Assembly: GCA_963841815.1 (NCBI GenBank)
Contig: CAWJEE010000019.1
Span: forward strand, 248,001 to 312,000
Direction: 5' to 3'
DNA from: JAOUJD01 sp963841815
GTDB lineage: Bacteria; Pseudomonadota; Gammaproteobacteria; Burkholderiales; Burkholderiaceae_F
DNA: 64,000 nt
Positions 1 through 8,940 of the stretch are shown here, piece after piece. The stretch's first letter is position 1, and each line of letters opens with the position of its first letter. The notes beneath the pieces are model-generated. The model had not been told where the DNA came from and did not search any database. It saw only the letters and a list, made by a program, of their open reading frames with translations. A program made the translations under genes and the position numbers.

Positions 1-346
1 CGTCGTTCACCTCCATCAGGATGTCGCCGTCGCGGTCCGCCTTGACGCAGTCCCACACGACGAGGCGGTCATCCGGCGGCAGCGCTTCGAGGATGTAGGC
101 GATGTCGGCCGGATGGAGCCGATCGAGGATGGCCTTGAGTTCGGTGATGTGCTGCCGGTGGACCAGCTGCTCGACGAGCGGCTTGCGGTCTTCGGCGGGC
201 GTGGCGTCGCGGTGCACGAGCGACTCGACCCGCCGCTGCTTGTCGAGGAGGTGCTGGACGCGGACGAGCGCCCGCTGCGCGGCCTCGGGATCGCGCGACG
301 GGGCGCCTGGCGGCGCCTCGCGGTCCAGCATGTCCTGCTCGTTCAT
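1..346 (-). CDS. mgtE: Magnesium transporter MgtE, N-terminal part (cut by window edge)
   Basis: Only the first 115 codons are present; the gene runs off the left edge. The visible part is the cytosolic MgtE N domain, which senses Mg2+ together with the CBS pair that should follow outside the window. A helical leader is followed by the family signature LHPADIAYILEALPPDDR and then VVWD, around residues 75-97. The ATG at 346 is the first Met in a frame that stays open to the edge. MgtE is an inner-membrane Mg2+ channel. The gene shares its strand with mtgA, 108 bp upstream. Identification rests on the signature; the membrane domain cannot be checked. Confidence 0.8.
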   Translation of the reverse strand, partial: MNEQDMLDREAPPGAPSRDPEAAQRALVRVQHLLDKQRRVESLVHRDATPAEDRKPLVEQLVHRQHITELKAILDRLHPADIAYILEALPPDDRLVVWDCVKADRDGDILMEVND

Positions 347-454
347 CGCCCGGCTACCCCGCTGCTGCGCCACCGACCTCGAAAGGGCGGTCGGATTGTA
401 AGCGCGAGAGATCCCTCTTTCCGGGTCTCGGCGACCGTGACCCGCTGCGTTCGA

Positions 455-1150
455 CTAGGGGACGGCCGCGTCGGCCATGTAGCGTGCAATGTCCGCGGTG
501 CGCTTGTCGAGATAGGGGCCGGAACGGACGCGGCCATAGCGCTTCGGGTTCGGCAGGTAGGCGGCGAGGCGGGCCGACTGCTCGGGGCCGAGCTGAGCCG
601 CCGGCACCCCGTAGTAGTGGCGCGCGGCTGCTTCGGCGCCGAAGATCCCCTCGCCCCATTCGACGACGTTCAGGTAGACCTCGAGGATGCGGCGCTTGTC
701 CCACAGCGCCTCGATCATGTAGGTGATGACGAGTTCCTGGCCCTTGCGCAGGTAGCTTCGCTCGGGTGAGAGGAAGAGGTTCTTCGCCAGCTGCTGGGTG
801 ATCGTCGAACCGCCCTTCGCCGGACGGCCGCGCTTGAGGTTCGTCTCGTACGCCTTCTCGATCGCGTCCCAGTCGACGCCTTCATGCTCGCTGAAGCGCG
901 CGTCCTCGGACGTGATCACGGCGCGCTTGAGGTGGATCGAGATGCGCTCGTAGGGAACCCAGCGATGCCTGAGTCCGGCCTTCGGGCTCTTCTGGCGCAG
1001 CGCCGTTTCCTCGCGCGCCATGAACGACGTCTCGCCCGGATTGTTCCACTTCCACCAGGCGATCCAGCCGAGGTACCAGAACTGCAGGGCAACCACGACG
1101 ACGAGGCAGGCGACCAGCGCGAGCCCTGCCCAGCGCATCGCGGTGCGCAT
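455..1150 (-). CDS. mtgA: Monofunctional biosynthetic peptidoglycan transglycosylase
   Basis: A 231-residue GT51 glycosyltransferase that polymerises lipid II into glycan strands on the periplasmic side of the inner membrane, without a transpeptidase domain. One membrane anchor spans about residues 7-27. The catalytic glutamate lies in EDARFSEHEG (E82), followed by the GT51 motif GGSTITQQLAKNLFL from 113. Length fits MtgA. I chose the ATG at 1150, 13 bp after the aroE stop; an upstream extension would add a poor basic stretch overlapping aroE. The aroE-mtgA pairing is common in betaproteobacteria. Confidence 0.93.
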   Translation of the reverse strand: MRTAMRWAGLALVACLVVVVALQFWYLGWIAWWKWNNPGETSFMAREETALRQKSPKAGLRHRWVPYERISIHLKRAVITSEDARFSEHEGVDWDAIEKAYETNLKRGRPAKGGSTITQQLAKNLFLSPERSYLRKGQELVITYMIEALWDKRRILEVYLNVVEWGEGIFGAEAAARHYYGVPAAQLGPEQSARLAAYLPNPKRYGRVRSGPYLDKRTADIARYMADAAVP

Positions 1151-1163
1151 CAGCGCGGCTTCA

Positions 1164-2009
1164 TCAGCGCGTGCTGGCCGTCTCGCGGGCTTCGCGCGAG
1201 AGCAGCGCACGGAGCTCGCGATACACCGCCTGCGTCTCCGGTCGAACTCCCCGCCACAGCAGGAACGACTCCGCCGCCTGTTCGATCAGCATTCCCAGGC
1301 CGTCGGTGACCTGCTTCGCGCCGCCGGCCTTCGCCAGTTGCATGAAGGGAGTGGGATCGGCAGCGTAGACGAGGTCATACGCCAGAAGGCAGTCGTTGAA
1401 GGTCTCGGGGTCGATCGCCGGCGCCTCGTTGTGCAGGCCGGTCGTCGTGCCGTTGATGATCAGGTCGAAGTGCTCCGCGGGAATCTCGTCGAAGTGGATC
1501 GCCTCGACGCCGAATTCCTCGGCGAGTTCCTCGGCCCGCTGGTGGGATCGATTGGCGACCGCAAGCCAGCGCGGGCTCGCGTCGAGCAGCGAGCCCAGCA
1601 GGCCACGCACGGCCCCGCCGGCGCCGAGCACGAGCACGGCGCAGTCGCCGAACCCGAACTCGAGGCGTTCGGTGACGTCGCGGACGAAGCCGATGCCGTC
1701 GGTGTTGTCGCCGAGGATGGTGTCGCCGTCGAACTTCAGCGTGTTGACCGCCCCGGCAAGGCGCGCGCGCGGAGTCAGCTCGTTGGCGAGCTTGGCCGCG
1801 TCGAGCTTGAACGGGACCGTCACGTTCAGCCCGCGGTAGCCGGCGTCGCGCAGCGAGAGCGCGTTCTCCTCGAAGCCGTCGATGGGCGCCTCGATCCGCT
1901 CGTAGCCGATCTTCTGCTTCACCTGTGCCGCGAAGCGCAGGTGGATTTCGGGCGACTTGCTGTGGGCAATCGGATTGCCGACAACAGCGTACTGATCAAC
2001 GGCACTCAT
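1164..2009 (-). CDS. aroE: Shikimate dehydrogenase
   Basis: A 281-residue NADP-dependent enzyme that reduces 3-dehydroshikimate to shikimate in aromatic amino acid synthesis. Substrate-binding GNPIAHSKSP is at 11-20, the catalytic lysine is K68 in VTVPFK, and the paired aspartate is D104 in DNTDGIGF. The Rossmann loop GAGGAVRG is at 129-136. Its ATG overlaps the stop of the TonB-like gene by four bases (ATGA), so the two are probably translationally coupled. Length and motifs are complete. The other shikimate-pathway gene here, aroQ, is 8 kb away on the other strand. Confidence 0.97.
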   Translation of the reverse strand: MSAVDQYAVVGNPIAHSKSPEIHLRFAAQVKQKIGYERIEAPIDGFEENALSLRDAGYRGLNVTVPFKLDAAKLANELTPRARLAGAVNTLKFDGDTILGDNTDGIGFVRDVTERLEFGFGDCAVLVLGAGGAVRGLLGSLLDASPRWLAVANRSHQRAEELAEEFGVEAIHFDEIPAEHFDLIINGTTTGLHNEAPAIDPETFNDCLLAYDLVYAADPTPFMQLAKAGGAKQVTDGLGMLIEQAAESFLLWRGVRPETQAVYRELRALLSREARETASTR

Positions 2010-2902
2010 GGTCGGGCGGGGTCCGCGCTTCGGGTCGCAAGCTGGTCGTTGGTGAAAATCCAGGTCCGCGTGATCTCGAGGATATCCGTGTCCTTCGCGA
2101 TGTCGGGCGGAAACGGCGAATATGGGGCCGCCTGCATCACGATCCTGCGCGCCGCCCGGTCAAGCACCGGCGAACCGGACGATTTTTCCAGAATCGTGTC
2201 GGCGACGGAACCGTCCTTGCGGATCGCGACCGTCATCCGCAACGATCCGTAATAGCGGCCGCGCGCCTCCGGAGGATAGTTCTCGTTTCCGATCTTCTCC
2301 ACCCTGGCGCGCCAGTCCTCGAAGTAGCGCGCATAGCGGAACTCCGACGTGCTCGGCATGTAGTGGTGCTTGCGCGGCCGCTTCTGGTAGTCGGAGATCT
2401 GCTTGGCGATCTCCGCCTGCGAGCGCGCGAGCAGCTGCTTCGTCTCTTCGTCGACCGAGCCCGACTGCTGGGCGTCCGACCCCGCTTCCCTGCGCGGGCT
2501 CGGGCGCATTTGCAGCGAGTCCTTCAGCGCGGAGAGCAGCCGTTTCTGTTCTTCCTCGAGCTGCTGCACCGACTTGCGCGCCTCCTGGAGGGCATCACCG
2601 TCGCGCATCTCGAACGAGTTCGGCAGCGGCGAGGTGCGGCGCCCGTGTTCGGTCGTCCCGCCTCCGTCGAGATTCGCCTGCGCGAGCGCCTCGGGTTTTC
2701 CCGGACGGGTCTCGCTTTTCGCGTTGACGAGGATGATGTCGAGCGGCGGATCGGTCGACCGCACGCGCAACAGTTCCGGATCGACGAAGCGGATCGCGAG
2801 GATCGTGATGTGCAGGCCGATGGACACGGTGAGCGCCATGACCAGCACCTTGTCGGCCAGCAGCGCCCTCACACCTTGATGCGGATCTTCGGCGACATCC
2901 AT
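2006..2902 (-). CDS. TonB-family energy transducer protein
   Basis: A 298-residue protein with one N-terminal membrane segment (about 20-37), a periplasmic linker and a C-terminal TonB domain. The linker has a charged, probably coiled-coil stretch near 105-130 (QQLEEEQKRLLSALKDS). The C-terminal domain begins near NYPPEARGRYYG and continues with the family pattern of V-x-I-x-x-DGSV and a late AAPYSPFPPDI. TonB proteins couple the proton motive force, via ExbB/ExbD, to outer-membrane receptors; no exbBD is seen nearby. In this aroE-linked position the protein may serve envelope integrity rather than iron uptake, which is inference. The ATG at 2902 is the only good start before the membrane segment. 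Confidence 0.85.
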   Translation of the reverse strand: MDVAEDPHQGVRALLADKVLVMALTVSIGLHITILAIRFVDPELLRVRSTDPPLDIILVNAKSETRPGKPEALAQANLDGGGTTEHGRRTSPLPNSFEMRDGDALQEARKSVQQLEEEQKRLLSALKDSLQMRPSPRREAGSDAQQSGSVDEETKQLLARSQAEIAKQISDYQKRPRKHHYMPSTSEFRYARYFEDWRARVEKIGNENYPPEARGRYYGSLRMTVAIRKDGSVADTILEKSSGSPVLDRAARRIVMQAAPYSPFPPDIAKDTDILEITRTWIFTNDQLATRSADPARP

Positions 2903-3020
2903 TCGTGGGCGATCGGCCTGAACGATTGAACAGCAGGAAAAGTGCGGGCGATTGTAGCGACCGTGTCAGCGAAGACGCGACACGATCGCGCTAGTCTCCG
3001 ATGGCACCGTCACTGCGCGC

Positions 3021-5051
3021 TCAGCGAGGAGCGTCGCCCGATGTTGCCGCCGCGTCGGGGCCGCGCTGTTCGACGTTCCCGCCGGCGTCGACGGCTTGTG
3101 CTTCCGGTGCGGCGCCGTTCTCCGGCCCGGGCGCGGCTTCCTCCTCGGCAATCTCCTCGTCCTCCGGGTCCACCGCCGTCTGCGCGGCGAGCACCTGGTG
3201 CACGCGCGCCTCCAGGACGAGGTCGATCTCGTGGGTACCGAGCACGTCGAGCTCGAGCCGCTGTCCGCGCGGCAGTTCCGGCAGGCCCGGCAGCCGCGTG
3301 ATGAACGGCATGCCGTCGATCCGCAGCACGTCGGCCTTGATGACGCTCGCGGTGATGCGCGTGACGCCTTCCTGCCGAAGCCAGCGCAGCGACCAGTAGC
3401 GCTCCATGCGCTGCTGGAAGTCGGCGTACGCGCCGTACAGCGCCTCGAAGCCGGACACGATGCTGAAGAGGTCGGCGTCGCGCGCGCGGTAGGTCGGCAC
3501 TTCATCGAGCGCGCACGCGATGACCTGGCGCTGGTTGACGAGGTCCACGTAGCGGCGCAGCGGAGACGTGCTCCACGTGTAGTGATCGACGCCGATGCCG
3601 TCATGGGGCGCCGGCGTCGTGCCCATTCGCACGCGGCCGAGGCTCTGCGAGCGGTAGATGGCGGCGACCTTGCGCTCCGCGAGCCAGCGGCCCCACGTGC
3701 TGTTTGCCAGGATCATCAGCTCGGCGACGATGAGGTCGAGCGGCGCCCCGCGGCGCCGCGGCTTGATGCCGACGTGCGCCCGCTCGCCCTCGCCGTCGAT
3801 CACGAAGGAGTAGTCGACGCGCCCCAGCGGCTCCGGGCGGCCGCGCGCCTCTTCGCGCTGCGCCAGCAGCGTCCGCGCGACCCGCCACAGGAACGAGAGT
3901 TCGGCAGCGAAGGGCGCGTCGAACGCGCCGCTGGCGATCGCCTCCTCCGTGATCACGTCGTCCAGCTGGTCGTGCCGGAGATTGGCGGCAATCCGCAGGC
4001 GCTCGACACGGGTCTCGGTCGACAGCACTTCGCAGGTTTCGGCGTCCACCCGCGCGTACAGCGAGAGCACCGGGACCACGCGCCCCTCGTTGAGCGAGAA
4101 GGCGTCGACCCAGTCATCCGGAAGCATCGTGTACTTGAGCCCTGGCGCGTACACGGTGGACATCCGCGCGCGCGCCACCACGTCGAGCGGGTGATCGCGC
4201 CCGATCGCCACCCCGGGCGCGGCGATGTGCACGCCGACGATGGCCGTCGACCCCTCGCGCACGACCGAAAACGCGTCGTCGATCTCGGTGGTCGCGCTGT
4301 CGTCGACGGAGAACGCTGCGACGGGCGCGAGCGGCAGTTCCTCCGGCAGCGCCGGTGGCGGTAGATCCTGCGCGAACCCCGTCCCCTTCGGGAAGTGCGA
4401 CGCGACGAAGCTGTCGACGTGCCACTGGTACGGCGACGCGATCGCTCCCGTTGACAGGAGCAGCTTCAGGGGCGTCGTCTGCAGTTCGCCGGCTGCCTGC
4501 TCGACCGCCTTGTACTCGACGGAGTTCTTGTCCGGCTTCACCAGCAACGCGATGGCCTGCTGGGAAATGGCGGCGGGCGCCTGCCCCGCCTTCAGTGCCT
4601 GCACGTGCTGCTGCTTCAGTTCGTCCTGCAGCCGCTTGCGTTCGAGCGCCGCGAGGGCCGCCTTCAGGGTTTCCGCGGGCGCCGCACGGTAGCGGCCTCG
4701 GCCCTTGCGATGGAAGTACACCGGCGCCGAATGGAGGCGGAACAGCAACGACGCCGCATCGACGCTCCCGGGCTCGTTCCCGTAGTACTCGCGTGCGATG
4801 TCCAGGAAACCGAACTCCTCCTGGGGCGCGACTTCCCACAGGAAGTCCAGGTCGATGCCTCCCGCCGCCGACTGGGCCCGCTCCAGCAGCACCGAAGGAG
4901 CCGGCTCGCGGAACTGAAGCAGCACGTGCGAACTCTTCACCTTGGTCCGCTTGCCGCTGGCCAGTTCGACCTGGTGCGAAGCGTCGGTGCTCGCCAGCAC
5001 GGTGCCGGCCTTGAAGGCGCCGTCTTCCTCGAACAGGAGATGGGTCTTCAC
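3021..5051 (-). CDS. RNase II/RNB family exoribonuclease
   Basis: A 676-residue protein carrying the RNB catalytic domain of 3'-to-5' exoribonucleases. The metal-binding cluster DDSATTEIDDAF at 250-261 holds the conserved aspartates. It is shorter than RNase R and lacks an obvious C-terminal S1 plus basic tail, ending instead in an acidic, Ala/Pro/Glu-rich stretch. The N-terminal 200 residues are the variable region seen in the betaproteobacterial form beside aroE and tonB. The start is a GTG at 5051 overlapping the marC stop by four bases (GTGA); the frame stays open further upstream but overlaps marC. Its RNA targets cannot be inferred. Confidence 0.88.
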   Translation of the reverse strand: MKTHLLFEEDGAFKAGTVLASTDASHQVELASGKRTKVKSSHVLLQFREPAPSVLLERAQSAAGGIDLDFLWEVAPQEEFGFLDIAREYYGNEPGSVDAASLLFRLHSAPVYFHRKGRGRYRAAPAETLKAALAALERKRLQDELKQQHVQALKAGQAPAAISQQAIALLVKPDKNSVEYKAVEQAAGELQTTPLKLLLSTGAIASPYQWHVDSFVASHFPKGTGFAQDLPPPALPEELPLAPVAAFSVDDSATTEIDDAFSVVREGSTAIVGVHIAAPGVAIGRDHPLDVVARARMSTVYAPGLKYTMLPDDWVDAFSLNEGRVVPVLSLYARVDAETCEVLSTETRVERLRIAANLRHDQLDDVITEEAIASGAFDAPFAAELSFLWRVARTLLAQREEARGRPEPLGRVDYSFVIDGEGERAHVGIKPRRRGAPLDLIVAELMILANSTWGRWLAERKVAAIYRSQSLGRVRMGTTPAPHDGIGVDHYTWSTSPLRRYVDLVNQRQVIACALDEVPTYRARDADLFSIVSGFEALYGAYADFQQRMERYWSLRWLRQEGVTRITASVIKADVLRIDGMPFITRLPGLPELPRGQRLELDVLGTHEIDLVLEARVHQVLAAQTAVDPEDEEIAEEEAAPGPENGAAPEAQAVDAGGNVEQRGPDAAATSGDAPR

Positions 5052-5644
5052 AGCGTTCCCGAGAAGGTGCGGATGCCGCGCAGCATCAGTTCGACGGCGA
5101 TCGCGGCGAGGACGAGGCCCATCAGCCGCACGAAGGCGAGGGTGACGCGCTCGCCCAGCAGCGCGAACAGGCGCCCGGAGAACGACAGCACGACCGCGCT
5201 GATCGCCATGACCCCGGCGATCGCGCCCAGCCACTCCATCCAGCGCCCTGGCTCGCGAGAGACGAAGAGCAGCACGGTGGCGAGCGCGGACGGCCCCGCG
5301 AGCGCCGGCACGGCGAGCGGAACGATGAAGGGCTCGCCGTGCGGCTGCTCGCCGTAGACGCCCTGCCCGGTCGGGAACACCATCCGCAGCGCGACGAGCA
5401 TCAGGACGACCGCGCCGCCGATCTGCAGCGAAACATCGGACAGTCCCAGCGCGCCGAGAAAGGGCCGGCCCAGGAACACGGCGGTCGACAGCACGGCGAA
5501 GGCGATGAAGCACTCGCGCAGGATGATGCGTGCCCGCCGCTCGGGAGGGACGTCGTCGAGCGCCGCGACGAAGATCGGGATGTTGCCGACGGGGTCGCAG
5601 ACCAGCAGGAGCAGCAGGAACGACGAAACGAAACTCTCGTTCAC
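5048..5644 (-). CDS. MarC family integral membrane protein
   Basis: A 198-residue protein with about six hydrophobic helices. It begins with the family hallmark LLLLLVCDPVGNIPIF near residue 10 and carries GGAVVLMLVALRM and the loop VPLAVPALAGPSALAT. The family (MarC/YhgN/YchE) has no firmly established transport substrate, and the old link to multiple antibiotic resistance has not held up. The GTG start at 5644 overlaps the previous stop by four bases. It sits in the coupled run from mpl to the RNase gene. Confidence 0.88.
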   Translation of the reverse strand: MNESFVSSFLLLLLVCDPVGNIPIFVAALDDVPPERRARIILRECFIAFAVLSTAVFLGRPFLGALGLSDVSLQIGGAVVLMLVALRMVFPTGQGVYGEQPHGEPFIVPLAVPALAGPSALATVLLFVSREPGRWMEWLGAIAGVMAISAVVLSFSGRLFALLGERVTLAFVRLMGLVLAAIAVELMLRGIRTFSGTL

Positions 5645-6126
5645 CGGTCGGTCACCGTTTCCGTTCCGCCGCTGACGCGCACGAGTTCGGCCGGCGCGAT
5701 CGGGAACACGCAGTGCGGAGTGCCGCCCGCCGCCCACACGACGCCGAAGCGGTGCAGCGAGGCATCGATGAAGGTCGTCATCGACCGCGCGTGGGCCAGT
5801 GGCGCGACGCCGCCGATCGCGAAGCTCGAGTGCTCGCGCACGAAGTCCGGCGTGGCTCGTTCAATCGACTCGCCCAGCAGCGCGCTGATCCGCGCTTCGT
5901 CGACGCGACGGTCGCCGGCAGCGATCACGAGCACCGCCCGCCCGCTGGGCACGGCGCGAAAGATCAGCGACTTCGCGATCTGCCCGAACTCGATCCCCAG
6001 CGCATCGGCCGCCTGCTGCGACGTCCGTGCCGCGACCGGAAGCTCGATCACCCGGGCATCGGTGCCCGCCGCGGTCAGCGCGTCCTGCACGCGCTGCGCG
6101 GACGCCGGCAATGGTTTCGCCGTCAT
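5641..6126 (-). CDS. YbaK/EbsC-type aminoacyl-tRNA deacylase
   Basis: A 161-residue single-domain protein of the YbaK/ProX/INS superfamily, which hydrolyses misacylated tRNAs such as Cys-tRNA(Pro) or Ala-tRNA(Pro) in trans. Family features are GIEFGQIAKSLIFRA around 44-58, with the conserved lysine, and the C-terminal GGVAPLAHA and GVVWAAGGTPH blocks. The full-length proS in this window keeps its own editing insertion, so this is probably an accessory editor; its specificity cannot be read from sequence. It starts 3 bp after the stop of the fabG-like gene. Confidence 0.85.
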   Translation of the reverse strand: MTAKPLPASAQRVQDALTAAGTDARVIELPVAARTSQQAADALGIEFGQIAKSLIFRAVPSGRAVLVIAAGDRRVDEARISALLGESIERATPDFVREHSSFAIGGVAPLAHARSMTTFIDASLHRFGVVWAAGGTPHCVFPIAPAELVRVSGGTETVTDR

Positions 6127-6129
6127 CGC

Positions 6130-6873
6130 TCAGACGGTCAGTCCGCCCGCGACCTCGATCACCGCGCCGTTGATGTACGAAGCCTCGTCCGAGGCCAGGA
6201 AGGCATACACGTTGGCGATGTCTTCCGGAGTCCCCAGCCGCCGCAGGGGCACGCGCTCGGTCATCTGCTCGAGCACCTTGTGCGGGATCGTGCTGAGGAT
6301 GGTCGTCGCGACGAAACCGGGCGCCACGGCGTTGCAGCGCACGCCCTTCGGCCCGAGTTCCCGCGCCCACGTCTTCACGAAGCCGATCACGCCGAACTTG
6401 GTCGCCGCGTAGTTGGTCTGCCCGAAGTTGCCGTAGATCCCCACGACGCTGGATGCATTCAGGATGACCCCGGAGCCCTGCTCGACCATCGTGTCGACGA
6501 CCGCCCGCGCGCAGTTGTACGTCCCCTTGAGATTCACCGCGATGACCTTGTCGAACTGCTCGTCGGTCATCTTCTGCAGGCGCGCGTCGAGCGTGATGCC
6601 GGCGTTGTTGACGAGCACGTCGATGCGTCCGTGCCTGCCCTTCACGCTCGACACCATGGCGTCCACCTGGTCTCGCCGCGTCACATCCACCACGTAACCG
6701 GACACCGCGCCGGCGGCGGACAGCGTTCCAACGGCCTGGTCGACCCCCTCCTGCCGGACGTCGCACAGGGCGACCACGGCGCCCTCGTCCACGAATTTCT
6801 TCACTGTCGCGTAACCGATGCCTTGCGCGCCGCCGGTAACGATGGCGACCTTTCCCTCCAGACGCTTGCTCAC
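6130..6873 (-). CDS. Short-chain dehydrogenase, FabG-like (3-oxoacyl-ACP or acetoacetyl-CoA reductase type)
   Basis: A 247-residue classical short-chain dehydrogenase. The cofactor loop TGGAQGIG is at 14-21, NNAGITLDARL follows near 90, and the catalytic Ser-Tyr-Lys triad lies in NASSVVGIYGN and NYAATKFG. It ends in YINGAVIEVAGGLTV as FabG proteins do. No acpP, fabD or fabF is adjacent, so it is probably a paralogue and not the main fatty-acid FabG; a PHB-type acetoacetyl-CoA reductase is possible. It overlaps the yqiA-like gene upstream by four bases. Confidence 0.85.
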   Translation of the reverse strand: MSKRLEGKVAIVTGGAQGIGYATVKKFVDEGAVVALCDVRQEGVDQAVGTLSAAGAVSGYVVDVTRRDQVDAMVSSVKGRHGRIDVLVNNAGITLDARLQKMTDEQFDKVIAVNLKGTYNCARAVVDTMVEQGSGVILNASSVVGIYGNFGQTNYAATKFGVIGFVKTWARELGPKGVRCNAVAPGFVATTILSTIPHKVLEQMTERVPLRRLGTPEDIANVYAFLASDEASYINGAVIEVAGGLTV

Positions 6874-7457
6874 TGCTCTCTCCCTTTGCTGCTGATGCCG
6901 CAGAAATCCAGGACCTCGTCCAGGTACAGGTCGAAGTCGGACAGTTCGTGATTGCTTCCCATGATCACCCGCTGGCGCGCCCCGACGTACTTGCTCGTCA
7001 TCGTCCGGTAGTCGATCAGCGTGTCGCCCGTCGCCGCCACCAGGAAGTAGCGCTCGGGTCGCGAGATGACCGGAGTGTCGATCTCCTTCAGTTCACGCAG
7101 GTGTTCCGGGCGGAAGTCGATCGCGTCGGCGCTGAAGTAGACAGGCTGCCTTCCGAGGTGGCCTTCGAGGTCGCGCGCCGGCGCGATCGCCGGGTTCAGG
7201 AGGACGGCCCGGCACCCCAGCCGTTCCGCCACCCACGTCGCGTAATAGCCGCCAAGCGAAGAGCCGATCAGCGCCACCGACGACGGCGGCAGGGCGCCCG
7301 CGAGACCGTGCGCGAGGTCGGCCGCGGCGCGCGGCGATGCCGGCAGGGCCGGACAGACGTATTCCTCTTCGCGGCCGAGCGCACGCATCCGCTCGCGCAG
7401 CATCGTCGCCTTCCGCGAACCCGGGGAAGAGCGAAAGCCGTGCAGGTACAGGATCAC
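6870..7457 (-). CDS. YqiA/YcfP family alpha/beta-fold hydrolase
   Basis: A 195-residue compact alpha/beta hydrolase. It starts directly with the oxyanion segment ILYLHGFRSSPGS, has the nucleophile elbow GSSLGGYYAT near 67, an acid-region motif VAATGDTLIDY, and a late histidine in GSNHELSDF. E. coli YqiA is an esterase of unknown natural substrate. The ATG overlaps the mpl stop by four bases, so the gene belongs to the coupled mpl run. The role stays open. Confidence 0.87.
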   Translation of the reverse strand: MILYLHGFRSSPGSRKATMLRERMRALGREEEYVCPALPASPRAAADLAHGLAGALPPSSVALIGSSLGGYYATWVAERLGCRAVLLNPAIAPARDLEGHLGRQPVYFSADAIDFRPEHLRELKEIDTPVISRPERYFLVAATGDTLIDYRTMTSKYVGARQRVIMGSNHELSDFDLYLDEVLDFCGISSKGREQ

Positions 7458-8809
7458 GCGGCGCGCGCTGCGCGCTCGCGCAGTCGTTCCAGCAGGAGAG
7501 CGTGAATCCCGCCAAAGCCGCCGTTGCTCATCACGACCAGGCGATCGCCGGCGTGCGACTCCGATACCACCGCATCGACGAGCGCTGCCAGGTCGTTCAG
7601 GACCGTGGCCCGGGCGCCGAGGGGCGCCAGCGCTTCCCCCACATCCCAGCCGATGCCGCCGGAATAGCAGAAGACACGATCGGCGCCCGACAGGCTGCCT
7701 GCCAGCGCCGCCTTCATCGAGCCGAGCTTCATCGTGTTCGAACGCGGTTCGAGGATCGCGACAATGCGCCCCGGTACGCCTCGCGCGCGCAGCGCGCCGA
7801 GGGTCTCGCGCACGGCCGTGGGATGGTGCGCAAAGTCGTCGATCACGGTGACGCCGCCTTCGGTACCGCGTTCTTCCAGCCGGCGCTTCACTCCGCGAAA
7901 TCGTTGCAGCGCCAGCAGCGAGGCTTGCGGCTGGACGCCGACGTGCTCGGCCGCCACCAGTGCTGCGAGCGCGTTCAGCCGGTTGTGATGGCCCGGAAGC
8001 TCGATCTGCAGCTCGCCGACGGGGCGGCCGGTCCGCGTGACGAGATACGGCGCGTCACGCCCCACCTCCCACTCCCCACCCGGCCCGAACGTGATCCGCT
8101 CCGACCAGCAGCCGCGCGCGAGGACGCGCGCCAGCGCCGGTTCGGCGGCGTTCACGACGACACGGGCCGACCGTGACAGCGTGCGGACGAAGTGGTGGAA
8201 CTGCGTTTCGATGGCTGCCAGGTCGGGGAAAATGTCGGCGTGGTCGAACTCCAGGTTGTTCAGGACGGCGGTGCGAGGAAGGTAGTGGATGAACTTCGAC
8301 CGCTTGTCGAAGAACGCCGTGTCGTACTCGTCGGCCTCGATGACGAAGGGCGCCGCGGCGCCGAGCAGCGCGGATCGCCCGAAGTCCTGCGGCACGCCGC
8401 CCACGAGGAACCCCGGATCCAGCCCCGCGCTCGACAGGATCCAGGCGAGCATCGATGTGGTCGTCGTCTTGCCGTGCGTTCCCGCTACCGCCAGCACGTG
8501 GCGCCCGCGCAGGACGTGTTCCGCCAACCACTGCGGGCCCGAGACGAACGGCAGTTGCCGGTCTAGGATCGCCTCCATCAGCGCGTTGCCGCGGGTGACC
8601 ACGTTGCCGATCACGTACATGTCGGCGCGCAGTTCGAGCTGGCCCGGTTCGAAACCCTCGATCAGCTCGATGCCGGCGTCCACCAGCTGGTCGCTCATTG
8701 GCGGGTACACGTTGGCGTCGCAGCCGCTGACGCGATGCCCGGCGGCACGGGCGAGCTGCGCCAGCCCGCCCATGAAGGTGCCGCAGATGCCGAGGATGTG
8801 GATGTGCAC
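7454..8809 (-). CDS. mpl: UDP-MurNAc-tripeptide ligase (Mpl), murein recycling
   Basis: A 451-residue Mur ligase that joins the recycled tripeptide L-Ala-gamma-D-Glu-meso-DAP to UDP-MurNAc. The first strand HIHILGICGTFMGG follows the start, the P-loop GTHGKTTTT is at 110-118, EADEYDTAFFDKR gives the Mur central motif, and DDFAHHPTAV and the late VMSNGGFGGIH mark Mpl rather than MurC. I chose the GTG at 8809 because it places the Rossmann strand at the N-terminus as in the family; a longer frame exists upstream but looks non-coding. AmpD, from the same recycling route, is encoded at 22 kb. Confidence 0.94.
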   Translation of the reverse strand: MHIHILGICGTFMGGLAQLARAAGHRVSGCDANVYPPMSDQLVDAGIELIEGFEPGQLELRADMYVIGNVVTRGNALMEAILDRQLPFVSGPQWLAEHVLRGRHVLAVAGTHGKTTTTSMLAWILSSAGLDPGFLVGGVPQDFGRSALLGAAAPFVIEADEYDTAFFDKRSKFIHYLPRTAVLNNLEFDHADIFPDLAAIETQFHHFVRTLSRSARVVVNAAEPALARVLARGCWSERITFGPGGEWEVGRDAPYLVTRTGRPVGELQIELPGHHNRLNALAALVAAEHVGVQPQASLLALQRFRGVKRRLEERGTEGGVTVIDDFAHHPTAVRETLGALRARGVPGRIVAILEPRSNTMKLGSMKAALAGSLSGADRVFCYSGGIGWDVGEALAPLGARATVLNDLAALVDAVVSESHAGDRLVVMSNGGFGGIHALLLERLRERAARAA

Positions 8810-8940
8810 GGAGGTTTCGCGGTCGCCGAACCGAGTGCGATCAGCGAAGTCAAAAGGCGTGAAATTGTAATGCGGCGCAACATGAGGCCCGTCGCTACAC
8901 TCCCAGTTCCTCGCCGCACCCCTCCCAAGCCTACGCAACC

